The notes beneath the pieces were generated by a model. It did no database searches, was not told the DNA's origin, and saw only the letters and a list, made by a program, of their open reading frames with translations. 64,000 bases of DNA. Source: Solanum dulcamara. Taxonomy: Eukaryota; Streptophyta; Magnoliopsida; Solanales; Solanaceae. Positions 22,212 to 33,262 of this stretch are shown here, in pieces; positions within the stretch are counted from its first letter, which is position 1; each line of letters begins with the position of its first letter. The position numbers were made by a program, and so were the translations under genes. The stretch is taken from contig NC_077243.1 in NCBI RefSeq assembly GCF_947179165.1, positions 54,145,001 to 54,209,000 on the forward strand, read 5' to 3'.

Positions 22212-22228
22212 ATATCTCTCCTTTGGGA
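22212..22228 (-). other. Element E polypurine tract
   Basis: On the minus strand this reads TCCCAAAGGAGAGATAT directly before the LTR start TGTAAGG. It is preceded by GAGGATGAATAT, the same phrase seen before the D and C2 LTRs. Confidence 0.7.
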
Positions 22229-23335
22229 ATATTCATCCTCGAATGAGATTCGACTAGCATAGAACGGACACGGAAGGAGGAATAGCAACCCAACATGAAA
22301 TACACTAACATATCAAAATGCATAAACCTTGGGAATTTCAAACTCATCATAAAATATGACCTTTAAAATGAACTTCATAAACATGCATACATATGAAAAC
22401 ATGAGATTAGCAAGAAGTCGAGAATTTATTTGGATAGACATGAGAAGCTTAACATTTCAACTAGCATGGAAACTCAAATACTCGGGTTATCAAATCAATC
22501 ATGGCACAATGAATATGAAACCAATCCATACCCACCATTATCAGGACCAAAGAAAACTCATAACTTACCAGATAAAGCAGCCCGAGCCATCTCCATTCCT
22601 GTTCTAGTAGCCACCAGATAATCCATCATAAGTCAAGTTTTCTACACACTCATATCACCCAAAAGTACATGGCATTAGGACCACCAACACATTTCCTCAA
22701 TATTGATACATGGAATACCGAATGAACCGAGGCTAACTCCAATTGTAATTAAAGTTCATAGGCCACCTTACCAATATGCCTTAAGATCCTATACCACTCA
22801 TCACCACTTCATTCAATAAACTTCGAGACCTAATAAAAAAGCAACCAATGCACCACATATTCACCTACATGCCATCAACACCATATTGAAGCCTAGTTCC
22901 ATAACTATTCTAATACACTCACTTGAAACCCTTAACAAAAATTCATTAATAGCCTAATATTATCACTTACATATCGACAACCACACATTCAATCCTACCA
23001 TTCTAACCACTTTATGTCTCCATTCAAGTCAGCATCTCTTAAGAATTTTCAAATCTACCTTAGAATTTCTACATCCATATTTGCATTAACTCCTACTGAA
23101 GGTACCCCAATATACCCTAACCTAATTTTTGCACAAAACAAGATCAATCTAGCTCTTCCTCTATTTCTATAACCTTAAATGGGGTAAGCATGCCATAATT
23201 TATCACAATATGGAACAATCACTCACTCTATCTATCATGACTCATCTACTATCATTAGCATTAGAACACACAACCAACCTTGATAACTAAGTACTCCAAC
23301 TCCCCCTTGCGGGAATAATAAAATCTTATAGCAAG
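22229..23335 (-). mobile_element. Element E internal remnant between PPT and protease
   Basis: Only about 1.1 kb separates the protease start (23336) from the PPT, where an intact Ty3/gypsy element would have over 3 kb of RT, RNase H and integrase. I see no RT FIDD, RNase H or integrase motif on either strand. The stretch is A/C-rich on the plus strand and frameshifted throughout. I infer an internal deletion plus decay. Confidence 0.6.
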
Positions 23336-23833
23336 TTAAGGAGTAACAAAAGATATTGTAGCATCCAGATCTAACAATACATGTATATCAAAGTTAAATA
23401 CTTTCAACATACTAGTCAAAGCATCGAGCGAATCCTCTAACTCTTGATGAGTCTGAAGAGCATAAAATCTATCTTGGCGTTGACTGCCACCTGAAGTAGT
23501 ATCACTTTTATCTGGACGACCTGTAGTATGGGTCTGAGCCTGGGATCTAGTACCTCTCCTACACTCTTTTGTATGATGACCTGACTTTCCACACTTATAG
23601 AAAACATCCAATCCCGCTAAGCACTCTCCCCTATGGTTTTTCCCACACTTAGAACACTTGGGAATAATACATCTACTAAAACCACTATAGGGTTTGAATT
23701 GAGAATTCCCGCATTCACATCGAGCCCTCTTACAATCCCTCGCTTTTCTAGAAGCTACCAGACAGTCCTTCTCCTTGTGTCCACTTTTGCCACAACTATA
23801 GCAACATCTTGTACTGACCAATCACTTCCCTAG
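23336..23833 (-). pseudogene. gag: Element E gag C-terminus with zinc knuckles and protease start
   Basis: A 161-codon open piece on the minus strand. It carries CYSCGKSGHKEKDC, a clean CX2CX4HX4C knuckle, at residues about 7-20, then CSKCGKNHRGEC, and a third knuckle FYKCGKSGHHTKEC in which the first Cys is missing from its usual place. A Q/T/S-rich linker follows (about residues 95-115). It ends LLDLDATISFVTP, the protease active-site region, where the family has DPGA or DSGA and this copy has DLDA. Such arrays bind element RNA during packaging. The apparent start near 23821 is only the end of a break; the frame belongs to a longer Gag. Confidence 0.88.
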
Positions 23834-24369
23834 ATGATTCTTACCGCACCAGTAACAAGGAGTAGGATTTTTTCCTTTCCATCACTCTTCCTTATTTTTG
23901 AGTAGACGTTTCCCCTTTTAACATCTTGTCATGATTAAAGTCATTTCCTCTCATAGAATCCCATTTTCCTTAACCTTTTCCTTTTTTTGACATTCATGCT
24001 CATATGAGTTACTTTTTGTTAATTCAATTGAATGATCATAGCTCGAGCTAATAAAATGAGAACATATCAGAGCTCCTCATTAGAGATATCGGTGCTTAAG
24101 GATGGGTCAATAAAAATGGAAGGGATACCATATTGACAGACCTTTTAGTTTCTTTCTTCTTGATGAGACATATTCTGAAAAGCATAGGACACAAGTTAGA
24201 AGGAATACCTATAGAGTTCAAATCTATTGTACGACAAGACCATGTAAGAAGAGAACATTTCCTAAAATACCTCATAGCCTCCTATTCATAGCTATGGTGT
24301 GCTACACACTGATGAACAATACTCTACTCGATGCGGCATGTTAGAAACCATAGGACACTTGAACCTTGT
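23834..24369 (-). pseudogene. Element E leader and gag N-terminal remnant
   Basis: This lies between the PBS and the zinc knuckles, where the capsid part of Gag belongs. It has many stops on the minus strand and is only about 0.5 kb, shorter than a normal capsid region, so part of it was deleted. I recognise no domain in it. Confidence 0.45.
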
Positions 24370-24380
24370 GCTCTGATAGA
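24370..24380 (-). other. Element E primer binding site
   Basis: On the minus strand TCTATCAGAGC, followed by ACAAGGTTC, corresponds to the initiator tRNA-Met site TGGTATCAGAGC with changes at the first bases. It lies five bases from the LTR edge at 24386. Confidence 0.75.
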
Positions 24381-24385
24381 ATGAA

Positions 24386-26287
24386 TGTCACAACCCAACT
24401 TAGGGCCTACTTATAATATGGTGATCGGGATGCGATAGATCCCAACCATAAGCCATGTTAGCATATATCGCATACATAAGGTAAAGAATATTATACGGAT
24501 GAGCGGAAGTAATCATTAAGTAGGGGAATGGGACTAAGGGAAATCAACTCTATAACTACCCAATCCAAACTACACCAATGAATATCGTCTAAATATGTCT
24601 CTAGTCTAATCTTTAACGGGATCTTAGGATAAGCTCCTAGTTCACCCTAATAGTAGAAAAAGACGAAATCCATAGTAACATGAATAAAAGTCTTGTCTTC
24701 GGTAGAATAAGGACTCACCAACTCCTCTAAAATCAAAAGAAAACTTTATCCATGAGCGGGGTAGTCGTGAGTGTTGTCCGTCCCTACATTATGAGATAAT
24801 GTAGGCAAAATATGCATTAGTACTTTTAATGTACCATGTATGTGAGATATGCATAAATAATGAAATAAGGCATAAACAATATAAACATAGGATGCATGGC
24901 CAATGTAATAAAAAGCATGAATAAGGCTTGGAAAGCATTTGAAATCATATTAAAAACATGTGGTCAATACTTCCTAAACATTATAGTAAAACTTACTTCA
25001 TGTCATATAACTTGTGAGATAGGACCATTAACCTTACGAGAGATCATGGATATGTGAAAGATATTAGTAGTCATAGTAAGAAATACATTAAATATTTAGA
25101 GAAGGACCTTATAACTTATTGAGAGTGACCGTTAACCAACATAAACCATCCGATCTATAACATGGAGTCCCAATGCTTACCCATACATTAGAGGAAAGGG
25201 GGAGACTATTTACCAAGGTAGACTCCTATATTCCTAAGTGTATCCACTAAGATAGACTAAGGATCAATCCTCAACTACTGGTGACCCTCAAAGGAATCTA
25301 GCCTCTTCTATGGGTGATCCTCTAAGGAATCAAGCCTCTTCTATGGGTGATCCTCTAAGGAATCAAGCCTCTTCTATGGATGATCCTCTAATGAGTCAAG
25401 CCTCTCCTATGAGTGATCCTTTATTCTATGGTAGCACATAGTTATGGGATAATGGGATATTTCTATGGATATTTTGCCTTTGGTACAGGAGAGAATGCCT
25501 GTCCCAAGGTCTACTTGGTGCTAGGTAAACTCTCAATGGAATCTCATAAACCTGATTAAAACATAATAAGGAAGGATAATAACTGCCTTTCAATCAATCT
25601 GTAAAACATATTAGAAATAGCTCATCTACTTAGTGATTCATAAGAATCTATTTCTTCTGTGAGAATTGTCCTTATCACCATATTTAAAACATCTTTTGCT
25701 CTTAACTATGATCATTATCATATCTTTCACTTTAACTCATATAAATATTTTATTAAAAATCATTTAGCTCATGATCAACTCATAAACTCATTCTTAACTT
25801 TGATCATTATTATAACTTTTATCATAAAATCATAATCTCAACTTCAAACCATGAAAACTTTACTTGAAGATCATTGAACTCGTAATCTATTCATAAAAAA
25901 TATCTTTAACTTCGTAATCTGAACTTGGAAATAGCTTCATGCATTGGCATTCATAATTTAACTTAAAATATGATAACATCTAAATATAGAATTAAATTAG
26001 CCCAATGAAATTCAACAAAACTAGGGTTCATAATTAATTTAAAATTGAATGAAAACTTGAGAAATATTTGGGACTTCATGGGTGAAAAGAGACCATGAAT
26101 CAATCCCCACATACCTTTCTTGAATTTACTAAATTTTGAAGAGGAACCTTGAAGAAATCTGGAAACCCTACCTTGAATTTGGAGAGAAAGCTTGAGAGAC
26201 TTTGAGTTCCTTGCCTAAGAAAATTTTAGGAGAATGAATTGAATAGGAGGGGGTTTGAAGAATTGAATATTTATAGACTTTGAACTT
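24386..26287 (-). repeat. Element E LTR, right copy (5' LTR), truncated
   Basis: Starts TGTCACAACCCAAC and parallels the left LTR, including the ATCGGGATGCG block, the 33-bp minisatellite (25281-25423) and the segment before the TATA region. The match ends at GACTTTGAACTT, about 325 bases short of the LTR end in the left copy, so the U3 palindrome cluster is missing here. Beyond 26287 the sequence changes to a short unassigned join and then the C2 pol remnant. Confidence 0.82.
25281..25423 (-). repeat. 33-bp minisatellite in the right E LTR
   Basis: Four units of 33 bases plus a partial unit. The middle two units are identical over nearly their whole length, showing a recent local duplication. 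Confidence 0.85.
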
Positions 26288-26361
26288 GTTCATAAAAGTG
26301 TCTAGGTTCACTGAACCGACCTTGGAAAAAGACACAATTATCCTTCATTAAAATCTAAAAG
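26288..26361. other. Unassigned join between E and C2
   Basis: A short stretch starting GTTCATAAAAGTGTC that matches neither the left E LTR nor any other repeat I could follow. It joins a truncated LTR to a truncated pol, so it is probably a deletion scar. Confidence 0.4.
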
Positions 26362-26800
26362 TTGACCCTATGGATCACACCTTACGTGTCATCAAAATAT
26401 CTACAGGTAGTAGACCCAATTCATCCCATTAAACCTCTCTATTGTGTCCATGTGGATATTTTCACCGATCACAAGAGTTTGCATTATATGTTTGGCAAAA
26501 AAGATTTGAACCTTAGGCAAAGAAAGTGGCTTGAACCCTTAAAGGACTACGATACAAGGGTGTTGTACCATCTGAGTAGAGAAAAAGTTGTTGACGATGT
26601 TCTTAGTAGGTTATCCATGAATAGTTTTGCTCATGTGGAAGATGAAGAGAAGGAGTTAGTTAAAAATGTTCACCGATTGGCCTATTTGGGGGTAAGATTG
26701 AGTGACTCTAATGAGGGAGGTGTTCTTGTTTAAAATGGTTTGGAATATGATTTGTAGATCATGAGAAATTGGGTATTGATGAGAAGATCGAAGTTCTCTC
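26362..26800 (+). pseudogene. Element C2 RNase H end and linker to integrase
   Basis: The open piece at 26362-26733 contains VDIFTDHKSLHYMFGKKDLN and RQRKWLEPLKDYD, then LSREKVVDDVLSRLS, the C-terminal half of a Ty3/gypsy RNase H. The following VKNVHRLAYLGVRLSD resembles the same linker in element D (about 5873-5920), so C2 and D are related. Everything upstream (gag, protease, RT) is missing at the break with E. The first 25 or so residues do not match RNase H and belong to the join. Confidence 0.85.
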
Positions 26801-27709
26801 ACAAGGGGGAGATGGAGTATTTCGTTACCAAGGTTAGTTGTGTGTTCCAATATTGATGGCCTAAGAGAAACGATATTGAGTAAAGCCCATAGCTCTCGAT
26901 GGATGAGTTAGGAAATATTGGGGGAAGATTGGCTGTTCATTATTGTGATAATAGTGGTATGCTTGGTCTATTTAAGGTTATAGACATAGTGGAAGAGCTA
27001 CATGAGACCTTGTTGTGTAGAATAGATAGATAAGAGTATATTTATATGATCTTTGGTAGGAGTTAATACCAATGAGGATATAGAGATGTTAAGGTAGACA
27101 TGAAAATTCTTGAGTGATGTTGACTTCAAGGGAGCCATAAAGTAGTTAGAATTGTAGGCTTGAATGTGTGGTTGTAGCTATGTGAGTGATTATAGTAGGC
27201 TGTTGATGATTTCTTGTTAAGGGTTTCAAGTTTGTGTATTAGAGTGGTTATAGAACTAGGATTGAATATAGTATTGATGGCATATGGATTAATGTACGAC
27301 GTATTGGGTGTTTCTTGATTAGGTCTCGAGGTCGATTGCAAATGGTAGTAATGGGTAGTACTCTTGGTATAGAATTTCCTATAGAGGTAGATTGTCCTAA
27401 GGCGTATTGGTGAAGTGGTCTATGAACTTGAATTGTCATTTGAGTTAGCCTCACTTCATCTAGTATTCTATTTATCAATATTGAGGAAATGTATTGGTGA
27501 TCCTAATGTCATTGTACCTTTAGGTAACGTGAATGTTGAATAAAATTTGACTTATGAAGAGGTTCCGTTGGAGATTGTGGATCACCATGTGAAAAGGTTG
27601 ATATTTATAAGTTACATTATTGCATTCATGGTTGGATTGATAGTTATACTCTCTCTACTCAAGCTAGTCTTTCCACATTCGAGGACGAATGTTTCTAAGG
27701 GGGAGATAT
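26801..27709 (+). pseudogene. Element C2 integrase and C-terminal remnants, PPT
   Basis: Scraps of integrase remain, such as the zinc-binding entry near 26870. The catalytic core is not recognisable, so an internal deletion is likely. A better block at about 27410-27600 reads VVYELELSFELASLHLVFYL and then SILRKCIGDPN, homologous to the GPF/Y-to-tail region of element D (about 7090-7180). The end is GAGGACGAATGTTTC followed by a PPT, TAAGGGGGAGATAT, at about 27696-27709. Frames shift several times. Confidence 0.75.
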
Positions 27710-30176
27710 TGTAACTTTCCTAAAAAATACTCCCTAGTGCCTTAAAATACCTTCGGAATAGGTCACTTGCGTAACACATTATTCTTATCTTTGTTGGCAA
27801 AATTTGAGTCCGGAATATCGATCATTTAGGACCCGTATATCAAAAGATGAATTTTTTAAGAATTTCACAAAACAAGAGGGTGCACGGAAAGTCCGTGACG
27901 CGGATTTGCTCTCCCATTGTGCAAATTTATCAGAAATCTAGTAAAAATGCATTTCTGGAAAAATAAGGCATAAATCGCATATGTTGAATGCGATTTACCT
28001 TATATTTCATAAAATACATTTTCCAAATGCCATTACATGTTCCTAAAATCCAGTATTAAGTCGGGGTACTTTAGACATTTCCGAAATTGTTAGTTAATGA
28101 ACATGGACGTTTTAAGAACCTAATTCAGCTCTATAAGTTAACCTACACCTCTAAATTCATTCATTCTTCTACAATTCACCTACGAAAATAATTTTCTCTC
28201 TACAAAAGACTCTCAAGGACTCCATTGATAAATTTCAAGAAATTCACTCAGGCTCTTCATCAAAACTCTCCATTTCTTCCAAATTCTTTTTTCTTCTCAC
28301 ACAAAGTATGTGGGTATTGATTCATGGATTCTTTCATTCCTGAAGTCCAATCAATTTCTCAAGTTTTCTATTAAATTAAAGAGTGTACTTTTATGGGTTC
28401 TATGAATTTTCTTCCAATTTCATCAGTTGATTTTAATTACATAATTCTCTACTCAAATATATACGAATTTTATGATATTGCATGATTTCAATGATTTTCC
28501 AATAAATCCTCTTACATGATACTTAGGGTTCTTTATCTCATTATGGATTTTGCCTAATTCTTATTAAATTGAATGAATTATGATTCTACTCATGGTTATG
28601 AATCTATCTTAATATAAATTGATGGTTATTGCATTGAATTAAAGAGTTTTTCCATGAATTCTCCTATGTTGATCTCTAGGGTTCATGATATGAAATATGG
28701 ATATTTTCAATTATACTTCTAAATGATCTTATATTTATGAATTATGTATAGACTGATAAAAATTATATGATAATGCATGTTTTCAAGTCAATTGATCATG
28801 TATTCATATTTTACCCTAATTTCCAAGTATGGATTATGATTATGTATTTCAATTATGATCATAGACTATAAGTATGTTTCAAATTATGATTTTCATGCAA
28901 ATTAAGGAAAAGGTTACTTAAAGACCAATGTGGTGCCTTAAGGCCTAATGATATGAACTATGTATGTATGATTTATAATGTGAAAGTACAATACTCACAT
29001 TGCATTTATGATATGAAAATGAGCTACTCTATGAATTTCAAACCTATGATCATGTCTATGATGTATGTTAACTATGATTACTATGTTATGATATGTATTC
29101 CGTTGAGAGCTTACCTAGCACCAAGTGGACCTTGGGATAGGCTTTCTCTCCCGTAGAAAATGCAAGAGACCCATAGTAAGATCCCATTATCCCATAACTA
29201 CGTACCACCGTAGGTTAAAGGATCACCCGTAGAAGAGGCTTGATTCCTTAATGGTCACCTGTAGTTGAGGCTCGATCCTTTATGTAGATTAGTGGATTGA
29301 CTAAGGCATATTCGAGTCTACCTTGGCAAGAAGTCTCCCTCTTTTCTCTGATTTATGTGTAAGCATTGGGACTCCATGTTGTAGGTCACATGGTTTATGT
29401 CGGTTAACAGTCTCTCTCATAAAGGTATTAAGGTCTCTCTCTCAATGTTCAAGGTATTTCTTACTATGGCTAATATATCTTTTACCAAGACTATGTATTT
29501 CAAAATGACTTTTATTTCCCACATATGCATGGTCCTTTTATGTTTTAATTGACTAATCCTATCCTTTATTTCATATAATACTCTTATATTTTATTCTACA
29601 TTGATCTTTCTTAGCACTACTTATGATTTTTACTACTTCTCCTATCATGCTATTTAAGATTGTCATTTTTACAAATATGGTTTTCTATGCATTGCATTGC
29701 CTACACACTTAGTACATTCAAACGTACTAACGCATAATTTTTGCCAACATTATATCACAATGTAGAGATGGACGCTCCATCCTCTTCCCATTACTAGTTG
29801 GTGTTCCATTGAAAATATGTGTGGTGAGTCCTCATGCTTCGAGGGAAATCCGAGTCATTCTTTTCTTTATTATTGTTTTATACTACAATGATGTTTAAAG
29901 ACTATCCTATGTTATGTCATTAGTTTCTTTAAGGGTGAGCTTAGAACATGTCCTAGTCCCCGCCTATGTAGTCATGTAGAGGCATGTTGGGCATATGTAT
30001 AAAGATTCTAAGTTTTCTTTCTTCTCTCCAGCTATGGTTTATCTCCTTTGACATTTATGAGTTTCTGCTTATTGTTTACCTTATGTATGCTTAAGATATG
30101 CTAAGATGCTTGGTTGGTGTTTCTTCTGGAATCCTAATCTCCGTGTCACATCTAGGCCCTAGTTTGGGTCGTGACA
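27710..30176 (+). repeat. Element C2 3' LTR, complete (2,467 bp)
   Basis: Starts TGTAACTTTCC right after the PPT and ends TTTGGGTCGTGACA, giving the TG...CA ends of an LTR. The first 350 bases match C1 (539-883, inverted). It contains the palindrome TCCGTG-A-CGCGGA at 27892-27904, a possible TATA (TATAAGTTA, 28132-28140), an inverted copy of the E-type 33-bp unit near 29220, and a poly-pyrimidine-rich stretch near 28190-28300. No PBS follows, consistent with a 3' LTR. The open frames inside are short and not credible genes. Confidence 0.85.
28132..28140 (+). promoter_or_regulatory. Putative TATA box of C2 LTR
   Basis: CTCTATAAGTTAAC lies about 420 bases into the LTR and is followed by a CT-rich segment like the start of many plant LTR transcripts. 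Inferred from position and composition only. Confidence 0.4.
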
Positions 30177-30178
30177 AT

Positions 30179-30530
30179 ATTTTGCTTTAATTGCATTATT
30201 TTAGAAGAATTTAAGAAAGTATGTTTTACTTTAATTGCATTATTTTAAAAGAGTTTCATGAAAGTATTTTTTGTTTTAATTGCATTATATTAGAAGAGTT
30301 ATAAAAAGTATATTTTACTTCAATTGCATTATTTTCAAGAAGTATTTTAGGAATGTATTATTATCTTTAATTTCTAGTGCATAATTTTAGAATAGTTTCA
30401 AGAAAGTATATTTTACTTCAATTGCATTATTTTCAAGAAGTATAATTATCCTTAGTGTCAAGTTCATTATTTTAGAAGAGTTTGAAGAAAGTATATTTTA
30501 CTTCAAGTTCATTATTTTGAAGCATTATTT
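30179..30530 (+). repeat. About 45-bp minisatellite in LTR F
   Basis: Repeated units of about 45 bases of the form TTTTACTTTAATTGCATTAT then TTTAGAAGAGTTTCAAGAAAG. I count at least six, diverged, with some units partial or expanded. It is AT-rich and non-coding. Confidence 0.8.
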
Positions 30531-30779
30531 CAAGTATGTATAAATGAATTGTGAAAGATTTTCTATCAATATGAATGAAATCATGATTTAAATACTTAGA
30601 AAGGTAAGTTTGTATATGAATTGTGTTATGAAATCATGATTTAAGGAGCTACTTTTATACGATTTTTATATTGTGGATTGGTGTATGTTTATTGTCTTTC
30701 CTAATGTTTGTTATATATTTTATCTATTCCATTGGGATTTGACTTAGCACCGAGAGGGCTTAAGGTTGAGGCACATATA

Positions 30780-30784
30780 GTTCT
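30780..30784 (+). repeat. Target duplication of element B, left copy
   Basis: GTTCT just before the B LTR pairs with GTTCA at 48773-48777 just after it (four of five bases). A five-base duplication is the norm for Ty3/gypsy integration. Confidence 0.6.
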
Positions 30785-33262
30785 TGTCATGACCTAATTT
30801 CTCAAGTCATGATGATACCTACTATCAACCCACCAGTAGGTAAGCCTAACCCCACAGTCCGGGACTATAGACAACTGACCATCACAAGAGGAAGGAAAGA
30901 AATGAATAAAAATAATATTAATAATAACAAAAGAAGAATGATAACAATACAGCAAGAGAACCTCTAAGACTTGTTTTCAGTCGGTAGTCGAGCTACAAAA
31001 CCAAATAAAGAAGTACAAGGTTTATACCGATACAATGATAATAATAGTAATATAGACTATCTCCGAATAAAAAAATAAAGACTTGACCAAGCCAAAAAGA
31101 GGGAGATAGGCAACTATGAAGAGCTCACCCAAGTCTCCAAATCAAAGAGCTGTTCCACACGATGTCCAAATCAGCAAAGAAAACCCATAATATAGTCTGC
31201 AGGGTGCAAAAATATAGTATGAGTACCAATAAGTGGAACTCAGTAGGAATTGCCTGACTGAGCTCCAACATAAAGTAACTATAAAGAACATGTAAGCAAG
31301 GAGTATATATCACAACTAACAAGAATAATATGAAAGCCTACAATAAGAAACATCTAATAAAAGAAAGGGAGAAGATAGGGAACAAGCAAGGAATCAAAGG
31401 ATGTATCTAGTGGCGCCAGCCAAGAACCTAAACATGACAACACACTATGAAGGAGGACAATAAGTAACAACCAACTAACAGGAGTAAATACATATATCAC
31501 ATAAAGGTCCAAAGGAATCAACTAAATCCCAACACAAAAGGTACATAAATAAAAAAAAGGGCAGTAACAACCTTCAAACAAGAAAACACTCGTTATACCA
31601 CCACAAGTTCGTAAATAGTCAGACAATACCTCCTGAGCCTCTGTTTGCCCAAGAGGTTCACTCAAAAATAGGTAAACCCGCATGACATCCCATGATACCG
31701 ACAGGTACAAACATCTATACTGGTGATAGGCAATGAATATATTAATAAGAGATATGCAATAAAACCATTAGTACCATCAGTGCCAAGTGCCTTATCCCAA
31801 GAAATATACACTTACTTCCAGTCTCGGCCAAGAAGTAGGACACATGCATCTCTCTGGGATCTCCATGGGGGGTTCGAGAACTTTCGTATATACCTTCCTG
31901 GTCTTGATCCAGGTCTTATAAAAATATAGATAACAATCTGTATATATGATCATCAAAATTTGCTCCATCGGGATGACTTGAGATAAATTATCAAATAAGG
32001 ATAGAAAGGATCTCTTTCCGACTGAACCAATATAAGAAAATGAGCTCATCCTCGATGCCTCCAGTCTACTGTAAATAGTAGCAATAAAGGTAGTATGACC
32101 CTCATTAGAAAAGTCCATATAAAATAGTATGGGTTACAACCTAGCTTGCTCAAATCAATGCCACGAAGGAATGTACACACTGGGGTCGACTACATCCATG
32201 AGAAAAAGGATCCAAAGTAATACATGCCATCAACAACACCAAAAAAACATTCACAATCACATACAATAATGATGACACAAAGAACTTACCCTCTAGAGCA
32301 TAGAACCTGGACTAACACATGTGACCGACCTCTAACCAAGGCCTAGGGCTCAAATCTACTCCTCAAACTAAACAACACGGCCTAGAAGAGAACTAAACCC
32401 TAAGTGTGTAACAAGGTAGAGGATATGAGGACATGGGTGCTTAGCAAGTCAATCAATACCTCTAGATCCAACTGGGATTATAAGATCATAAATAAAAATA
32501 TAGGTAGCCCCGTCAAATGGAAAAAAGAAAGCATAGGGGATTCTATCTCTAAATCCAGAAATGGGATCCAATAGTAATTCAAAAGCCTAACTGGTTGAAA
32601 ACCACTACACCAAGGATCCAAAATAGGTGCTACAATAGAGAAGGACACTATGTCTCAGAAATGCCTACCAATAATAGCTACATCAACTTAGGCTCATCCC
32701 TAAATCAATTCTAAGGCGCATATACGCCAACCGCCATAAAAATCAAACCATCGACCAAAAATAGGCTAATCAAGGCCAAACTAAGGGATAATAAATAATA
32801 TTACCAACTAGACCGAAAGTCTTATAAAGGAAAACTATCCTAAGGCTCATACCAGGACAACGAAATGATAAACTAGAAATAGATCCTAACCCATTAAATA
32901 CAATCAGAACCACAAGCAATTAATACTATACACTACCACATAAAGCTCAATCAAATAAAAGAGACCATAGCCTACCTCCAAATCCTCTTCCCGATAGCTT
33001 TCCACTCAAAAAAGAAACTCAATTGCCTCCACACTATCAAAATATTGATCTCCTCATCAATATAAATAATTTAACACTAAAATTGTATTTTCGTAGATAA
33101 ACCCTAAATTAGGTAAACAACAGGATTGTGGAACATGTAATAGGAATCCCAAATTTGCCTTTGTGAAAAGGTTTTAAACACATAATTGAGCTTGTACTCC
33201 AAAATGGGGCATAAATCTATGCTCAAAACGAGAGGAAACAACACAACCTAAATTCACCATCA
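30785..33262 (-). repeat. Element B left LTR, first part
   Basis: Begins TGTCATGACCTAATTTCTC and follows the right B LTR (45231-47703) throughout, with shared blocks such as AGTAGGTAAGCCTAACCCCA. On the minus strand this is the 3' LTR. It is cut at 33262 by A1 and resumes at 42863. The sequence is A-rich on the plus strand with no domain-bearing frame. Confidence 0.85.

Larger units (their letters stand above)
30177..30784 (+). repeat. LTR F, left part
   Basis: Plus-strand LTR sequence that continues at 48778 after the B insertion. It shares TGACTTAGCACC with the D LTR (about 1856) at about 30738. The left half is a minisatellite. The left end of F is not visible because the C2 LTR abuts it. 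Confidence 0.65.

Noticed and set aside
20102..26287. Possibility that E and C2 are one element
   Set aside because: They lie on opposite strands, their LTRs are only distantly similar, and each has its own PPT and LTR start.
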